Under the pieces are notes generated by a model. That model did not search any database and was not told the DNA's origin. It saw only the letters and a program-made list of their open reading frames with translations. Source: Mixophyes australis (lineage: Eukaryota > Chordata > Amphibia > Anura > Limnodynastidae). From it: a stretch of 64,000 nt of DNA. A program made the position numbers and the translations under genes. Where the stretch lies: NCBI GenBank assembly GCA_036250195.1, contig JAVHZZ010000003.1, forward strand, positions 299,170,565-299,234,564, given 5' to 3'. Of the stretch, positions 10,282 through 21,020 are shown one piece after another (position 1 is the first letter of the stretch; each line of letters starts with the position of its first letter).

Positions 10282-13200
10282 CTACTGAGGCAAGATGTCG
10301 TCCTCATCCTCAACCTCTGATTCCTCTCCCCCTACAGTGTGTACTTCCTCCTCATCACACATTATCAATTCGTCCCCGCTGGACTCCACAACCACAGGTC
10401 CCTCTGTAGTATCTGGAGGGCAGTGCTGTACTTCATTGAGGAATTGATTATTCATTTTTATAAACATCATTTTTTCAACGTTGTGAGGAAGCAACCTCCT
10501 TCGCCGCTCACTGACCAGGTTCCCCGCTGCACTAAAAACTCTTTCCGAGTACACACTGGAGGGGGGACAACTCAGGTAAAATAGAGCCAGTTTGTACAGG
10601 GGCTTCCAAACTGCCTTTTTTTCCTGCCAGTAACAATATGGACTGTCTGACATGTCTACTTGGATGGTGTCAGCAAAGTAATCATCCACAATTTTTTCTA
10701 TTGTCACAGCATCCAATGCAGCGAGAGTAGACATGTCTGCAATGGTTGGCAGGTCCTTCAGTCCGGACCAGATGTTATCAGCATCCCCGCCAGTGCCTCT
10801 TTTGGGAAAACTGAGCTTTTTCCTCGCAGCCATAGATGTGGAAGAAAATGAGGGTGGAGCTGTTGGCATGTCACGGTCCTCTTCAGAGGACAATCTCCTG
10901 ACCAGCAGGTCTTTGCACCGCTGTAGACTTGTGTCCGCCGGAAACAGAGACACAACATACGCTTTAAACCGAGGATCGAGCACGGTGGCCAGAATGTATT
11001 CCTCTGACTTTAAAAGAGTGACCACCCTCGGATCCTGGCAAAGCGTACGAAGGGCTACATCCACAAGAGCTACATGCTTGCTGTAATCGCAATGGCTTAC
11101 CAGCTCCTCCCTCACTTTCTCCAGCTGCTTCTGCAACAGCCTGATCAGGGGAATGACCTGACTCAAGCTGGCAGTGTCGGAACTGACTTCTCGTGTGGCA
11201 AGTTCAAATGGCTGCAGAACCTTGCACAACACGGAAATCAGTCTCCACTGCGCTTGACTGAGGCGCATCCCCACTCCTTTGCCTATGTCGTAGGTGGCTG
11301 TGTAGGCCTGAATGGCCTTTTGCTGCTCCTCCATCCTCTGCAGCATATAGAGGGTGGAGTTCCAGCGCGTCACAACCTCTTGTTTGAGGTGATGGCAGGG
11401 CAGGTTCAAGCTTTTTTGATGTGCCTCTAGTCTGCGGTAGGCACTGGCTGAATGCCGAAAGTGTCCAGCAATTTTGCGCGCCACCGCAAGCATCTCCTGC
11501 ACACCCCTGTCACTCTTGAGGTAATGCTGCACCACCAAATTAATGGTGTGGGCAAAACATGGGACGTGCTGGAAATTGCCCATATTTAATGCCCGCACAA
11601 TGTTACTGGCATTGTCTGACACCACAAATCCCCATGAGAGTCTAAGTGGGGTAAGCCACTGGGAGATAATTTCCCTCATTTTCTCTAATATGTTGTCAGC
11701 GTTGTGCCTCTTATTAAAGCCTGTAATGCACAATGTTGCCTGCCTTTGCATGAGCAGCCATTTTGTAGATGCTGCTACTGATGCAGCTGTTGCTGTTGCT
11801 GCGGAAGGGGATGCATCTACCCAGTGGGCTGTCACAGTCATATAGTCCTTCGTTTGCCCAGAACCACTTGTCCACATGTCCGTGGTTAAGTGGACAGTGG
11901 GTACAACCGCATTTTTAAGAGCACTGAGGACACTTGATCGTACTTCTCTGTACATTTTTGGTATCGCCTGCCTAGTGAAGTGGAATCTCGAGGGGATTTG
12001 GTACCGGGGACACAATACCTCCATCAACCCTCTAAATCCCACTCCACTGATGGCGGACACCGGGCGCACGTCTAACACCAACATTGCAGTTACAGCCGCA
12101 GTTATACGCTTTGCAATAGGGTGACTACTATCGTATTTGGTGGTCATGGCAAACGACTGTTGGACGGTCAATTGTTTGGTGAAAGACTTAGCGGTCTTAC
12201 GACTTCCCCTCTGGGAAGATGACCGACTAACAGCAGCAACAGCAGCAGTGGCAGTAGTAGGCGTACCGCTGCAGGATTCCTCGGATGAATCCCGTATTGA
12301 GGAGGACTCAGTCTGGCTGCTGACTTGGGCTGCAGGACTGAATCTGATGGAGATTGTGGAGGAAGTTGACGAGGAGGGTGTTGCTGGTGTGTATCCAACT
12401 GGACCACGGGATTTAGGTGTCCCTGTACCGATGAGGGTCCTAGCCCCAGTTCCTGAACTAACCACTGAACTATGAAGGTTATTCAGGTGACGTATAAGGG
12501 AGGATGTTCCTAGGTGGGCAAGATCCTTACCCCTGCTTATTTGAGCTTTACATAAGCTACATATTGCCATACATTGGTTGTCTGGATTTGGATAAAAATA
12601 ACTCCAGACCGAAGAGGTGCATTTTTTGGTCTTCTGACCAGGCATGACGATGGGCTTTTTCATCCCATGGACATCAGCTGTTTCCCCCCCTGGTGCCTCA
12701 TTTACAATAACCACATCACCATCCTCATCATCAAGTTCCTCCACAGCGCCAGCTACATCATCAATAGCCTCCTCCCGAGCCACCTCTTCCCGTACAGTGA
12801 TGGGAAGGTCAGGCTTGACAACCACCAACACCCTTGGACTCGCCTTGGGGATTTGTGATAATTTCTCTTTAGAAGGCAGAGTTGTTTGCTGTTTTGTTGC
12901 TGACAGCATAACTCTCTTCAATTTTTTGTAGGGGGGGGGAGGAGGAGGAGGGCTAAGATCCGTGGGTGAAGCTGAACCACTAGTCATGAACACGGGCCAG
13001 GGCCTAAGCCGTTCCTTGCCACTCCGTGTCGTAAATGGCATATTGGCAACTTTACGTTTCTCCTCAGATGATTTAAAGTTTCTCTTTTTGCTACTTTTTC
13101 TTAACTTGGACTTTTTGGATTTTACATGCCCGGTACTACGAGATTGGGCATCGGGCTTGGAAGACGACGTTGATGGCATTTCATCGTCTATGTCATGACT

Positions 13201-13290
13201 AGTGGCAGCAGCTTCAGCATTAGGAGGAAGTGGGTCTTGATCTTTCCCTACTTTATCCTCCAAATTTTTGGTCTCCATTATATGTAGCAC
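10282..13290 (-). CDS. hAT-family transposase with BED zinc finger (copy 1)
   Basis: An uninterrupted frame of 1002 residues. It should bind the terminal repeats and catalyse cut-and-paste transposition. Seen in order: a low-complexity basic N-terminus (residues 1-220); a BED-type zinc finger around 226-274 with C244, C247, H268 and H273; a Ser/Thr-rich linker; the RNase H-like core with TTDMW (D471), VVSDN (D559) and the CxxH pair C578/H581; TRWNST near 641; LDPRFK at 771-776; and the C-terminal hAT dimerisation region at 905-947 with SERVFSAAG. An acidic tail follows. The first ATG of the frame is used, shortly downstream of the tandem modules. All usual hAT landmarks are present, so activity is plausible. 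It differs from copy 2 at four residues (7, 61, 512, 774). Confidence 0.97.
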   Translation of the reverse strand: MLHIMETKNLEDKVGKDQDPLPPNAEAAATSHDIDDEMPSTSSSKPDAQSRSTGHVKSKKSKLRKSSKKRNFKSSEEKRKVANMPFTTRSGKERLRPWPVFMTSGSASPTDLSPPPPPPPYKKLKRVMLSATKQQTTLPSKEKLSQIPKASPRVLVVVKPDLPITVREEVAREEAIDDVAGAVEELDDEDGDVVIVNEAPGGETADVHGMKKPIVMPGQKTKKCTSSVWSYFYPNPDNQCMAICSLCKAQISRGKDLAHLGTSSLIRHLNNLHSSVVSSGTGARTLIGTGTPKSRGPVGYTPATPSSSTSSTISIRFSPAAQVSSQTESSSIRDSSEESCSGTPTTATAAVAAVSRSSSQRGSRKTAKSFTKQLTVQQSFAMTTKYDSSHPIAKRITAAVTAMLVLDVRPVSAISGVGFRGLMEVLCPRYQIPSRFHFTRQAIPKMYREVRSSVLSALKNAVVPTVHLTTDMWTSGSGQTKDYMTVTAHWVDASPSAATATAASVAASTKWLLMQRQATLCITGFNKRHNADNILEKMREIISQWLTPLRLSWGFVVSDNASNIVRALNMGNFQHVPCFAHTINLVVQHYLKSDRGVQEMLAVARKIAGHFRHSASAYRRLEAHQKSLNLPCHHLKQEVVTRWNSTLYMLQRMEEQQKAIQAYTATYDIGKGVGMRLSQAQWRLISVLCKVLQPFELATREVSSDTASLSQVIPLIRLLQKQLEKVREELVSHCDYSKHVALVDVALRTLCQDPRVVTLLKSEEYILATVLDPRFKAYVVSLFPADTSLQRCKDLLVRRLSSEEDRDMPTAPPSFSSTSMAARKKLSFPKRGTGGDADNIWSGLKDLPTIADMSTLAALDAVTIEKIVDDYFADTIQVDMSDSPYCYWQEKKAVWKPLYKLALFYLSCPPSSVYSERVFSAAGNLVSERRRRLLPHNVEKMMFIKMNNQFLNEVQHCPPDTTEGPVVVESSGDELIMCDEEEVHTVGGEESEVEDEDDILPQ

Positions 13291-14230
13291 AAGATACTGC
13301 AGAATGTGTGAACTTGGTAATATTGCTGTACCAATGGACTTATACTGCTGGATTGGTTTTGCAAATTTGGTTATAATTATTATATTTTATTTTTTTTTAA
13401 ATTTTTTATTTTTTTTTACTTTTTTCTTATTTTTAAAAAACTTGGGAATAGTGGGGAAATAACTATGCCCTTAGAAGCACAGAGCACAGGACACAGCACC
13501 ACTGGACTGAACAGGATACGGCACAGGACACAGCAGCACTACGGAACTCAGCAGGACAGAGCACAGGACACAGCACCACTGGACTGATACTGCAGAATGT
13601 GTGAACTTGGTAATATTGCAGTACCAATGGACTTATACTGCTGGATTGGTTTTGCAAATTTGGTTATAATTATTATATATTTTTTTTTTTTTAAATTTTT
13701 TATTTTTTTTTACTTTTTTTTTATTTTTTAAAAACTTGGGAATAATGGGGAAATAACTATGCCCTTAGAAGCACAGAGCACAGGACACAGCACCACTGGA
13801 CTGAACAGGACACGGCACAGGACCCAGCAGCACTACGGAACTCAGCAGGACAGAGCACAGGACACAGCACCACTGGACTGATACTGCAGAATGTGTAAAC
13901 TTTGTAATATTGCAGTACCACTGGACTTTTACTGCTGAATGTGTGAACTTGGTAATATTGCAGTACCAATGGGCTTATACTGCAGGATTGGTTGTGAAAA
14001 TTTTGTGGTAATTAAAAAATATTAAAGTAGTTTTTGGTATTTTTTAAAAAAACTTTTTTTTATTTTTTTAAACACAGGGGAATATTGGGGAAATAACTAT
14101 GCCCTTAGAAGCACAGAGCACAGGACACAGCACCACTGGACTGAACAGGACACAGCACAGGACCCAGCAGCACCACTGACCTCAGAAGGACAGAGCACAG
14201 CACACAGCACCACTGGACTGATACTGCAGA
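13291..14230. repeat. Tandem 294/340-bp modules upstream of the transposase (copy 1)
   Basis: The landmark 'aactatgcccttagaagcac' recurs at 13461, 13755 and 14095, giving spacings of 294 and 340 bp. Each module has an A/T-homopolymer part and a part rich in 'cacagcaccactggactga'. The block lies directly 5' of the minus-strand gene and so contains its promoter. Copy 2 has five modules. Small Cys/Leu-rich frames on the minus strand are artefacts of the repeat. Confidence 0.9.
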
Positions 14231-14325
14231 ACACAGCACAGCACAGCACAGCACAGCACAGCACAGCACTAAACAGCACAGCACAGCACAGCACTAAACA
14301 GCACAGAACTAAACAGCACAGAGGA
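14225..14325. repeat. CAGCA / CACTAAACAG microsatellite in the hAT end
   Basis: Runs of 'acagcacagcac' interspersed with 'actaaacag' make a simple repeat that differs in length between the hAT copies (63715-63865) and is short in the 412-bp derivative (about 1892-1911). Confidence 0.9.
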
Positions 14326-15562
14326 CCACCTAACACACCCTCCCTCTACCCTGATCAATGCCCGAGTGAAGATGGCGGCGACTAGCGGGGAATTTATAGG
14401 ATCCGAGTATCGCGAGATCCGACAACGGGATTATGAGTCAGAGCCTCAGTTTCACTTTTGAATTTGGCGCCAATACCCGGATCTGTCTCGGATCCGACTC
14501 GGATCCGCAACGTTCGGGTGGGCTCGGATTTCATAAATCCGAGTGCGCTCATCCCTAATTTTAATATTTGATATTTTCTTCACCTTTAAAGACTCTGCTT
14601 GAAAATTATTGGAACCCAAATTGAGGAAACTTTTACAAATGGATTCCCTTATAAGAGCACTATAGGGTTAATATACAACAACGGAGATTTACTTTTAAGT
14701 GTTTTTTGTCAATCCATTTGGACTTTGGTTAATATATGAATTTTATATTGTAATATGTAGTTCAGTATATGTTTTTAATAAAATGTCTTTTGAACTTTTT
14801 ATTTGGTTTAATTGATATGCGCTCTGTTATTTTGTTTGGTTGTGTTTTTTACTACTAAAGGAATTGATACACAATTATACCAAATGAAAGAGCAGCAATT
14901 ATTATTACCAAAATCTGTGAATCTGTTAATCTGTGGCTTTATAGAAGGTTACACGGAAGTGCCCATCATTATTCATTTGTTTGGAAAAGAAAATTTTTTG
15001 TTTTGTCTCAAACTGTGTAGTGGGGGCTGCTACCTGTGATTCCCAATATGTCAACAGCTAAGTGGTTTGCTGAAAGAAAATCCAGATGTAATACAGCTTT
15101 GATAGATAGGTTTACACCTAATAACCTGAATACTCAAAGTGAGATAACTGGAGATATGTATCAAGTTTTAATAAACTTGATACCTAGGAAAAATCTAAAG
15201 CAAGGTGGGATAGGGTGACTCTACAAAAATATTTAGATAATAAATTGATTCCAAGATGGCTAATTTTTAAAACATGCTCATTTAATGATGATGATGAGTT
15301 TACAATTGAATGGAATTCAACTTTAGATTCCTGCTCTTTCGAACTAATGAGACTATTAATAAATTATAGGGATAAAAAAAATTCATCATTTAGAGGAATA
15401 TATTTTTTAAATCCAAGAGGATTTAAAAAGGTTTGAGGGAGACCCTGGTTTCAAGAATGTGATATCTGGGACCTCATGGATTGTGAGAAATATATAATGC
15501 ATATTAAAAATAGAAAAATGGTCAGAGATCGAAATGATTTTGACCAAAGAAAATTGAGTACC

Positions 15563-16440
15563 TGTCACACCAGGCTCTCCGGTTCTGTCACTTACCTCTT
15601 CGCTGCCTCAGGCTCTGCTGGATTCAGACCTCTCTGCAAGATGCTGTCCAGTCTGTCTCCACTCCAGAGATCACTCCAGAATCAGAGTATGGGTGTGGCC
15701 TCTCAGCCAATCAACTGATAACAGCCTCCATTTCAGATTCCCTCCAAAACCAGTTCATGTGAGCTGCCATCTTGGATATAGTCACCTGATCCATCTCAGC
15801 AACTTAGAGTGCTGCTTCTGCCCAGCTGACTGCAGTCTCCAATCAGCAACAACTATAAAAGGAGTTTCTGGAGCCCTTACCTGTTGTCAGTGCAACATTG
15901 TATTTCATATGCCAACCTGGCTCCAGCAGTTTGCAGTCTTGCTATCTATCTTGCTACAGTCTTGCTATTAATGCAGTTCTCACAGTGTAGTCTGCATTCT
16001 GGCTACAGTCCCATTCCAGCACTCTGGTTCCATCCACTCAGTTAACGCATTCCGGTTCCAGCAATCCGGTTACTTCAAATTACTTCCAGCAATCTGGTTA
16101 CTGCATTCGGTTACAGCATTCTGGTTCCAGTCCAGTTACAGCAATCCACTTCCAGCATTCCAGTTACAGCGTTTTGGTTCCAGTCTGGTTACAGCAATTC
16201 TCTTTCAGCATTCCGGTTACAGCATTCCGATTACAGTCCGGTCCAGTATTACGGTTTCAGTCCGGTCCATCAATCCAGTACCTGTTTGATCTCCTCTGTT
16301 AGTGTAATCACCATCGGCACCAGTCCTTTCACTACATGCAGAGGAACATTATCAGGCCACCCAGCTTTGTCCACGTAGTAACCAGTCCAGCTCCAGAGAC
16401 ACAGCCCAATCTGTATACAGACAGATCCTCAGGCGTGACA
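15563..16440 (+). mobile_element. Solo-LTR-like insertion
   Basis: The block starts TGTCACACC and ends GGCGTGACA, the TG...CA form with short inverted ends typical of LTRs, and interrupts the Penelope-like frame. A TATAAAA box lies at 15854-15860. A degenerate array of 'cagcattccggtta'-type units fills 15970-16280. No clean target duplication is visible (flanks GTACC and GGAAC), so age or rearrangement has blurred the junction. Confidence 0.6.
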
Positions 16441-18950
16441 GGAACTTTAACAGGAATAAAGATAGCTATCAGAAAGCCCCAAGAAAAAATAGGCAAGAAT
16501 GGGGGGGGACATAGATTTGTTGAGGATGGTGGTCCCCAATATAAGGACAGCAATCCAAGCAAAACCAACAAATATAAAGATCAATGCTTTAGAGGTAAAT
16601 ATGAAAAAATGCAAAGTACTGATAGATTTGAGAATTAATACCTTTAAAACAATCTGAGCTGCTCTCTAATAGACTTTAAGTATTGGAGACCTCAGACGGA
16701 GATATTAACTCACCTGAGACACCTAGGGACAAGAGGGTTAGATTTAGAGATGAAGAGTCTACTAGACAAGGAACCTCAGTAGGCAGTACAAGATCTAAAA
16801 CACAAATGAATACAAGGAGGCATTTTTTAGAAAAACACCAGCTTCCGGAGGTACATTGGAGTCAGTATGAAGAAAAAGATTACAAAGTAGCAAAAGGAAG
16901 AAGAGATACAGAGTCAGATATATAGAATGTAAAGGAGGTTGGAGAAAAGCTTACAAGAAGACAAAGACAAGTAATAGTTGAAGAAAGTATTTTTAACAGT
17001 TTGAGTAAAAAACTAAACTTGATCCCCATGAACTAGAACTCTTAAGTAAGGGCATGAAATATTCTCCAGTAAGCAAACGCAATATTTTTTAATTTTTTTA
17101 GACCTCAACAAATTTGTAATAGCCTTATGTAGAAAACTTTATTTTGCAAATAAAAAAATGAAACAAAGGTATATGATAGGAGAACCAATTATTTTAGACA
17201 CAACTGATAATATAGGAGTTAAAATCCTCAAGTCTTTACTAGAAGAGAATTTGGATAGAACTTTTTCTGAAACATTACCTGTATTTGATGTAAATAATAT
17301 AAAGAAAAATAAGATTCTAAAAAAGAAATCTAAATTTTACCCGATGCAACACAAAACTGGTTTTATAGATTCTTTGTACACAAGCACATTGATAGATTTT
17401 AAAGATAAATTGAAAGATAATTGACAGACTGTTCAAGAAAGAAGGGCTTTGAATAGGTTGATGAAAAATTTGACTAATATTAAGCCAGTCGATAAGGGCA
17501 GAAGACTTGTAGTTCTCAATAGAGAAGACTATATACAAGAAGCTTTGAGACAACTTAAAAATTAAGCTTTTTACTCCAGACTTAAATCTAATGTTACCAA
17601 TGTATTTCTTAACGAGTTTAGAGCCCTTCTAAATAAAAGCTTCACCGATAGGGCAATATCCAGAGAGGAAATGGGTTTTCTGTTCACTGATCGACCAATA
17701 GCACCTACATTTTATTATTTGCCCAAAATCTACAAGTCCCTCACTCCACCCCTAGGAGACCTATTATTTTGGGTATTTGGTCACTCACATCAAATCTTTC
17801 ATTATTTATAGACACTCTTTTACAGGTCCACGTCATGATGCTCAGATCCTACATTGGAGATACTACCCATATTTTGAACTTTGTGGGGTATATTTAGTAA
17901 ACTGCGGGTTTGAAAAAGTGGAGATGTTGCCTATAGCAACCATTCCCATTCTAGCTATCATTTTGTAGAATGTATTAATTAAATGATAGCTAGAATCTGA
18001 TTGGTTGTTATAGGCAACATCTCCACTTTTTAAACCCGCAGTCTAGTAAATATAACCCCATATCTTCTTTTCAATGGAAGGAGAACTACTCATTTCTAAC
18101 ATGTGATGTAGAGTCTCTATACACTAATATACCCCACCAGGGGGGTATAGAGGCAGCCAAATTTTTTTTGCTAAAAAATAGGGAACTGAGTATATCGCAA
18201 CATGGATTTGTTTTGAATTCAATTAATTTTTTTTATCGAACAATTACTTCTTATTTGACTCACAATATTATTTACAGACACACGGCACAGCGATGGGCAC
18301 TAGGTTCTCCCCAAGTTTTGCAAATTTATACATGAGCTTTTTCGAACAAGAATATATTTGGTATAGCCCTTTTGGGGTGAACCTAGTGCTCTACGTGAGA
18401 TATATAGATGATTTATTTTTATCTGCGATGGGGAGTCTTCTAATAGATTTGTTGAGCACTTAAACACTCATTATTTTGGTTTGAAATTCACAAGTTAATT
18501 TCACAAGAGCCACATTACCTTCCTGGACATTGCCTTATCGGTGGAATGACAGATCATCACACAAACTTTTCGTAAAGAGGAAGACAGTTATCATTATTTA
18601 AATTACAAAAGTTGTTATTCGGGCAAGTGGAAGAATAATTTCCCGAAAGGACAGTTTCTGAGGTTGCGGAGGAACTGCACCTCATATATACCATTCCATC
18701 AACAAGCTGAATCTTTAATTAAATAATTTTTAGATCAAGGGTATCCACAACAACTTTAAAAGCGAGCACTTTCTGAAGTAGAATCAATTGATAGAAAAAC
18801 ACTATTATTAGTGAAGGAAAAGAAAGAAAACAACTTTAAGAATAAGGAAAACACAGAGATGAAGGATCAAGTGTTGTTCATTAGCCAATATAAATCATAT
18901 TCGAAGAAAATTAAAGGGATAGTAAAAAATATTTTTTCCTTTCCTTTCCT
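16440..18950 (+). pseudogene. Penelope-like reverse transcriptase remnant
   Basis: Translating in shifting frames gives motifs of the family in the right order. 'KPVDKGRRLVVLNR' (about 17485-17525) resembles the conserved KPADKGG region. 'PTFYYLPKIYK' is near 17705. 'LTCDVESLYTNIP' (about 18095-18135) holds the first catalytic aspartate. 'GTAMGTR' is near 18290, and 'YVRYIDDLFL' near 18395-18425 is the catalytic YxDD-type box. At least several frameshifts and stop codons are present, and the 17884 MITE is inserted between RT motifs, so no functional enzyme can be made. The YIDD box itself survives. Confidence 0.8.
17884..18059. mobile_element. Palindromic Harbinger-type MITE (old copy)
   Basis: The left half reads 'tatttagtaaactgcgggtt', followed by 'gatgttgcctatagcaacca'; the right half is its inverse. 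Almost the whole element folds into one hairpin. It is inserted in the Penelope reverse-transcriptase remnant. The ends have drifted to GGGGTATA and a clear 3-bp duplication is not visible. Confidence 0.8.
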
Positions 18951-19129
18951 TAGAGCAGTGGTTCCCAAACTTTTGCAGTTTGCGGCACCCTAAGAGTCTC
19001 CATAATTTTTTCAAGGCACCCCTTCAAAATAATTACTGAGCAGTCGTGTTTTAGAAGTAGTTGTGTCAAAAATTGTAATAAGTATTTAGGTCAGGACAGA
19101 AATACTTATTTAGTTGTATGCAAAAATGC

Positions 19130-19856
19130 CACCTCAGCATCCAGACACTCTGCCCCCTCTGCATCCAGACACTCTGCCCCCTTTGCCCCTTACACTCTGC
19201 CCCCTCTGCATCCAGACACTCTGCCCTCTCTCACGCTGCCCCCTTTGCCCTCTCTCATGCTATCCCCCTCCTCTGCCCTCTCTCATGCTGTCCCCCTCCT
19301 CTGCCCTCTCTCGCGCTGGTCCCCCCTCCTCTGCCCTCTGTCGCGCTGGTCCCCCCTCCTCTGCCCTCTGTTGCACTGGTCCCCCCTCCTCTGTCCCTTC
19401 TGACACACTGGTCCCCCCTCCTCTGTCCCCTCTGACATGCTGGTCCCCCCTCCTCTGTCCCCTCTGACACGCTGGCTCCCCCCTCCTCTGTCCCCTCTCT
19501 CACGCTGGTACCCCCTCCTCTGTCCCCTCTCTCACGCTGGTCCCCCCTCTTCTGTCCCCTCCCTCACACTGGTCCCCCCTCCTCTGTCCCCTCTGACACA
19601 CTGGTCCCCCCTCCTCTGTCCCCTCTGACACGCTAGTCCCCCCTTCTCTATCCCCTCTGACACGCTGGTCCCCTCTGACACGATGTTCCACCCTTCTCTA
19701 TCCCCTCTGACATGCTGGTCCCCTCTGGCACGATGTTCCCCCCTTCTCTGTCCCCTCTGACACGCTGGTCCCCCCTTCTGTGTCCCCTCTGACACACTGG
19801 TCCCCCCTCCTCTGTCCCCTCTGACACGCTGGTCCCCCCTCCTCTGCCCCCTCTGC
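19130..19856. repeat. 28-32-bp pyrimidine-rich minisatellite
   Basis: Units of the type 'ctctgacacgctggtccccc' plus 'ctcctctgtcc' recur about 22 times with small length changes. The left units are shorter ('catccagacactctgccccc'), suggesting expansion from left to right. Confidence 0.9.
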
Positions 19857-20057
19857 TGCGCGCCAGCCATAGGAAAAACAAAACAACAGAAAAACTTACC
19901 AATCCGCGCCGCGCCAAGACCCAGCATCCACCTCTCTCACGCAGCGTGTGTGTCATTCAGTGACAGCTGCGTAAGAGAGGTGGATGCTGGGTACCGGCGC
20001 CGCGTGGATTGGTAAGTTTTTGTGTTATTTTGTTTTTCCTATGGCTGGTCTGCGGCA
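19857..20057. repeat. Long imperfect palindrome inside the hAT MITE
   Basis: 'ccagccataggaaaaacaaa' through 'gcatccacctctctcacgca' is repeated in inverted form ending 'tttttcctatggctgg', giving arms of about 90 bp around a short centre near 19945-19965. Confidence 0.85.
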
Positions 20058-20339
20058 CCCCTGGTAGCCGCGGCGCACACTTTGGGAACCGCCGCCTTAG
20101 AGCATGATGAAATACTTATAACTTAAATAGTGAAGGGCAACTAGAGTGATTTTTAGAAGCGGTAACACATTAAAATATAAATTAGTGCCTAGTTACTTTT
20201 GAAGTAAGGGTGATATTAAAGGGATTTCTGTAGACCAATCAATAAAATCAAATTGGCTTTCTGAAAAACCTAAAGGTATTTTGAAGTATTGTAAATAATC
20301 ATGTATTACTTGCATATATGATCAAAACAACAAAGCAAA

Positions 20340-20720
20340 CTTCTCCACTGTAATAGAAGAATGCTATGATATCAAAGAATTTGTTAACTGTCATTCAAAA
20401 TTTGTGATCTATTTAGTAGAGTGTGAATGTGGGGCCCAATATGTGGGCAGAACCACTAGGTCCTTGAACATTATATTTCCCAAACATAGGAGAAATATCC
20501 TAAAGGGAAATGGTTCATAGCCTGGCGAGACATTTTATACATAAACACAATGGTGTTCTAGATGGGCTGAAGGTTATTGTTATAGAAGAAATCAAATCAA
20601 CCATGAGAGGGGGAGATAGATTTGTATCTGTCTGTAAGAGGGAGCCATTTTGGATTTTTGCACTAGATACTATATATCTGAAATGACTTAATGATTGTTT
20701 TGAATTAAATATGTTTTGAA
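20340..20720 (+). pseudogene. Penelope-like GIY-YIG endonuclease remnant
   Basis: A plus-strand translation gives 'FVIYLVECECGAQYVGRTTR' (about 20399-20458), matching the Penelope version of the GIY-YIG domain, in which a Cys-rich segment precedes the YVGRT catalytic motif. Farther on, 'RGGDRF' and 'REPFWIFALDT' near 20605-20670 match the conserved C-terminal segment. Stops and frameshifts between them show that it is dead. It lies about 300 bp past the hAT MITE that separates it from the reverse transcriptase. Confidence 0.8.
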
Positions 20721-20949
20721 AAAATAATTTATTATTATATATATAGCAACCAGCGACCTGATCCATATATTGTTAAGAAATATTTAAATTTTTCAGAAAT
20801 ATCAAAGATAATTTGCTGAAACAACAAAGAGTGATGAACAATGAAGCACTAAATAGATAAGTTTATATTTATGATATTAAAAAGGATAATCAACTTCTAA
20901 TTGTCTAAGTTATATCTGTGAGAAGTTACTGGTTAAGAACAAAGCAGCC

Positions 20950-21020
20950 TGTGGCTCAGATGGTCTGTGAACTTATGGCCTTAAGTTTATATGATACTTA
21001 AGGCCACGAGTTTGAATCCT
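20950..21020 (+). promoter_or_regulatory. tRNA-like segment with possible Pol III A and B boxes
   Basis: TGGCTCAGATGG (20952-20963) fits an internal A box and GAGTTTGAATCC (21008-21019) approximates a B box. Between them, 20977-20986 pairs perfectly with 20996-21005. The flanks do not form an acceptor stem and the T-stem does not pair, so it is not a functional tRNA gene; a tRNA-derived repeat is more likely. Confidence 0.35.

Larger units (their letters stand above)
7296..14557 (-). mobile_element. Complete autonomous hAT transposon, copy 1
   Basis: The element starts TAGGGATG and ends CATCCCTA, with an exact 8-bp target-site duplication ATTTTAAT at 7288-7295 and 14558-14565, which is diagnostic of the hAT superfamily. 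Within it, in plus-strand order, are a 77-bp tandem array, a region holding decayed pieces of transposase sequence, a 19-bp-stem hairpin, the intact transposase gene (minus strand), two to three tandem ~294/340-bp modules upstream of that gene, and a CAGCA microsatellite. The perfect duplication, intact gene and near-identical second copy at 55212 point to recent transposition. At 7262 bp it is long for a hAT element, mainly because of the repeat blocks. Confidence 0.96.
18956..20094. mobile_element. hAT MITE carrying a minisatellite
   Basis: The element begins CAGTGGTTCCCAAACTTT and ends with the inverse TTTGGGAACCGCCG. The 8-bp target duplication CCTTAGAG is exact at 18948-18955 and 20095-20102. 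Inside are a minisatellite (19130-19856) and a long palindrome (19857-20057). There is no transposase; the Pro- and Gly-rich frames on both strands are translations of the minisatellite. Confidence 0.92.
14580..20760 (+). mobile_element. Decayed Penelope-like retroelement (Neptune/Poseidon type)
   Basis: Interrupted plus-strand coding traces run through this block: an N-terminal part (about 15200-15560 and 16440-17420), a Penelope-type reverse transcriptase (about 17440-18700) and a GIY-YIG endonuclease domain (about 20390-20690). Frameshifts, stops and three later insertions (solo LTR at 15563, MITE at 17884, hAT MITE at 18956) split it. Its exact ends are not defined; the hAT element inserted immediately upstream. 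Reverse transcriptase followed by GIY-YIG is the hallmark of Penelope-like elements. Confidence 0.8.

Noticed and set aside
13463..14336. Small Cys/Leu/Val-rich minus-strand frames resembling signal peptides or toxins
   Set aside because: They recur in every tandem module of both hAT copies and come from the 'cacagcac' repeats.
19114..19956. Overlapping Pro/Ser- and Gly-rich open frames on both strands
   Set aside because: They are translations of the minisatellite in several frames and have no independent support.
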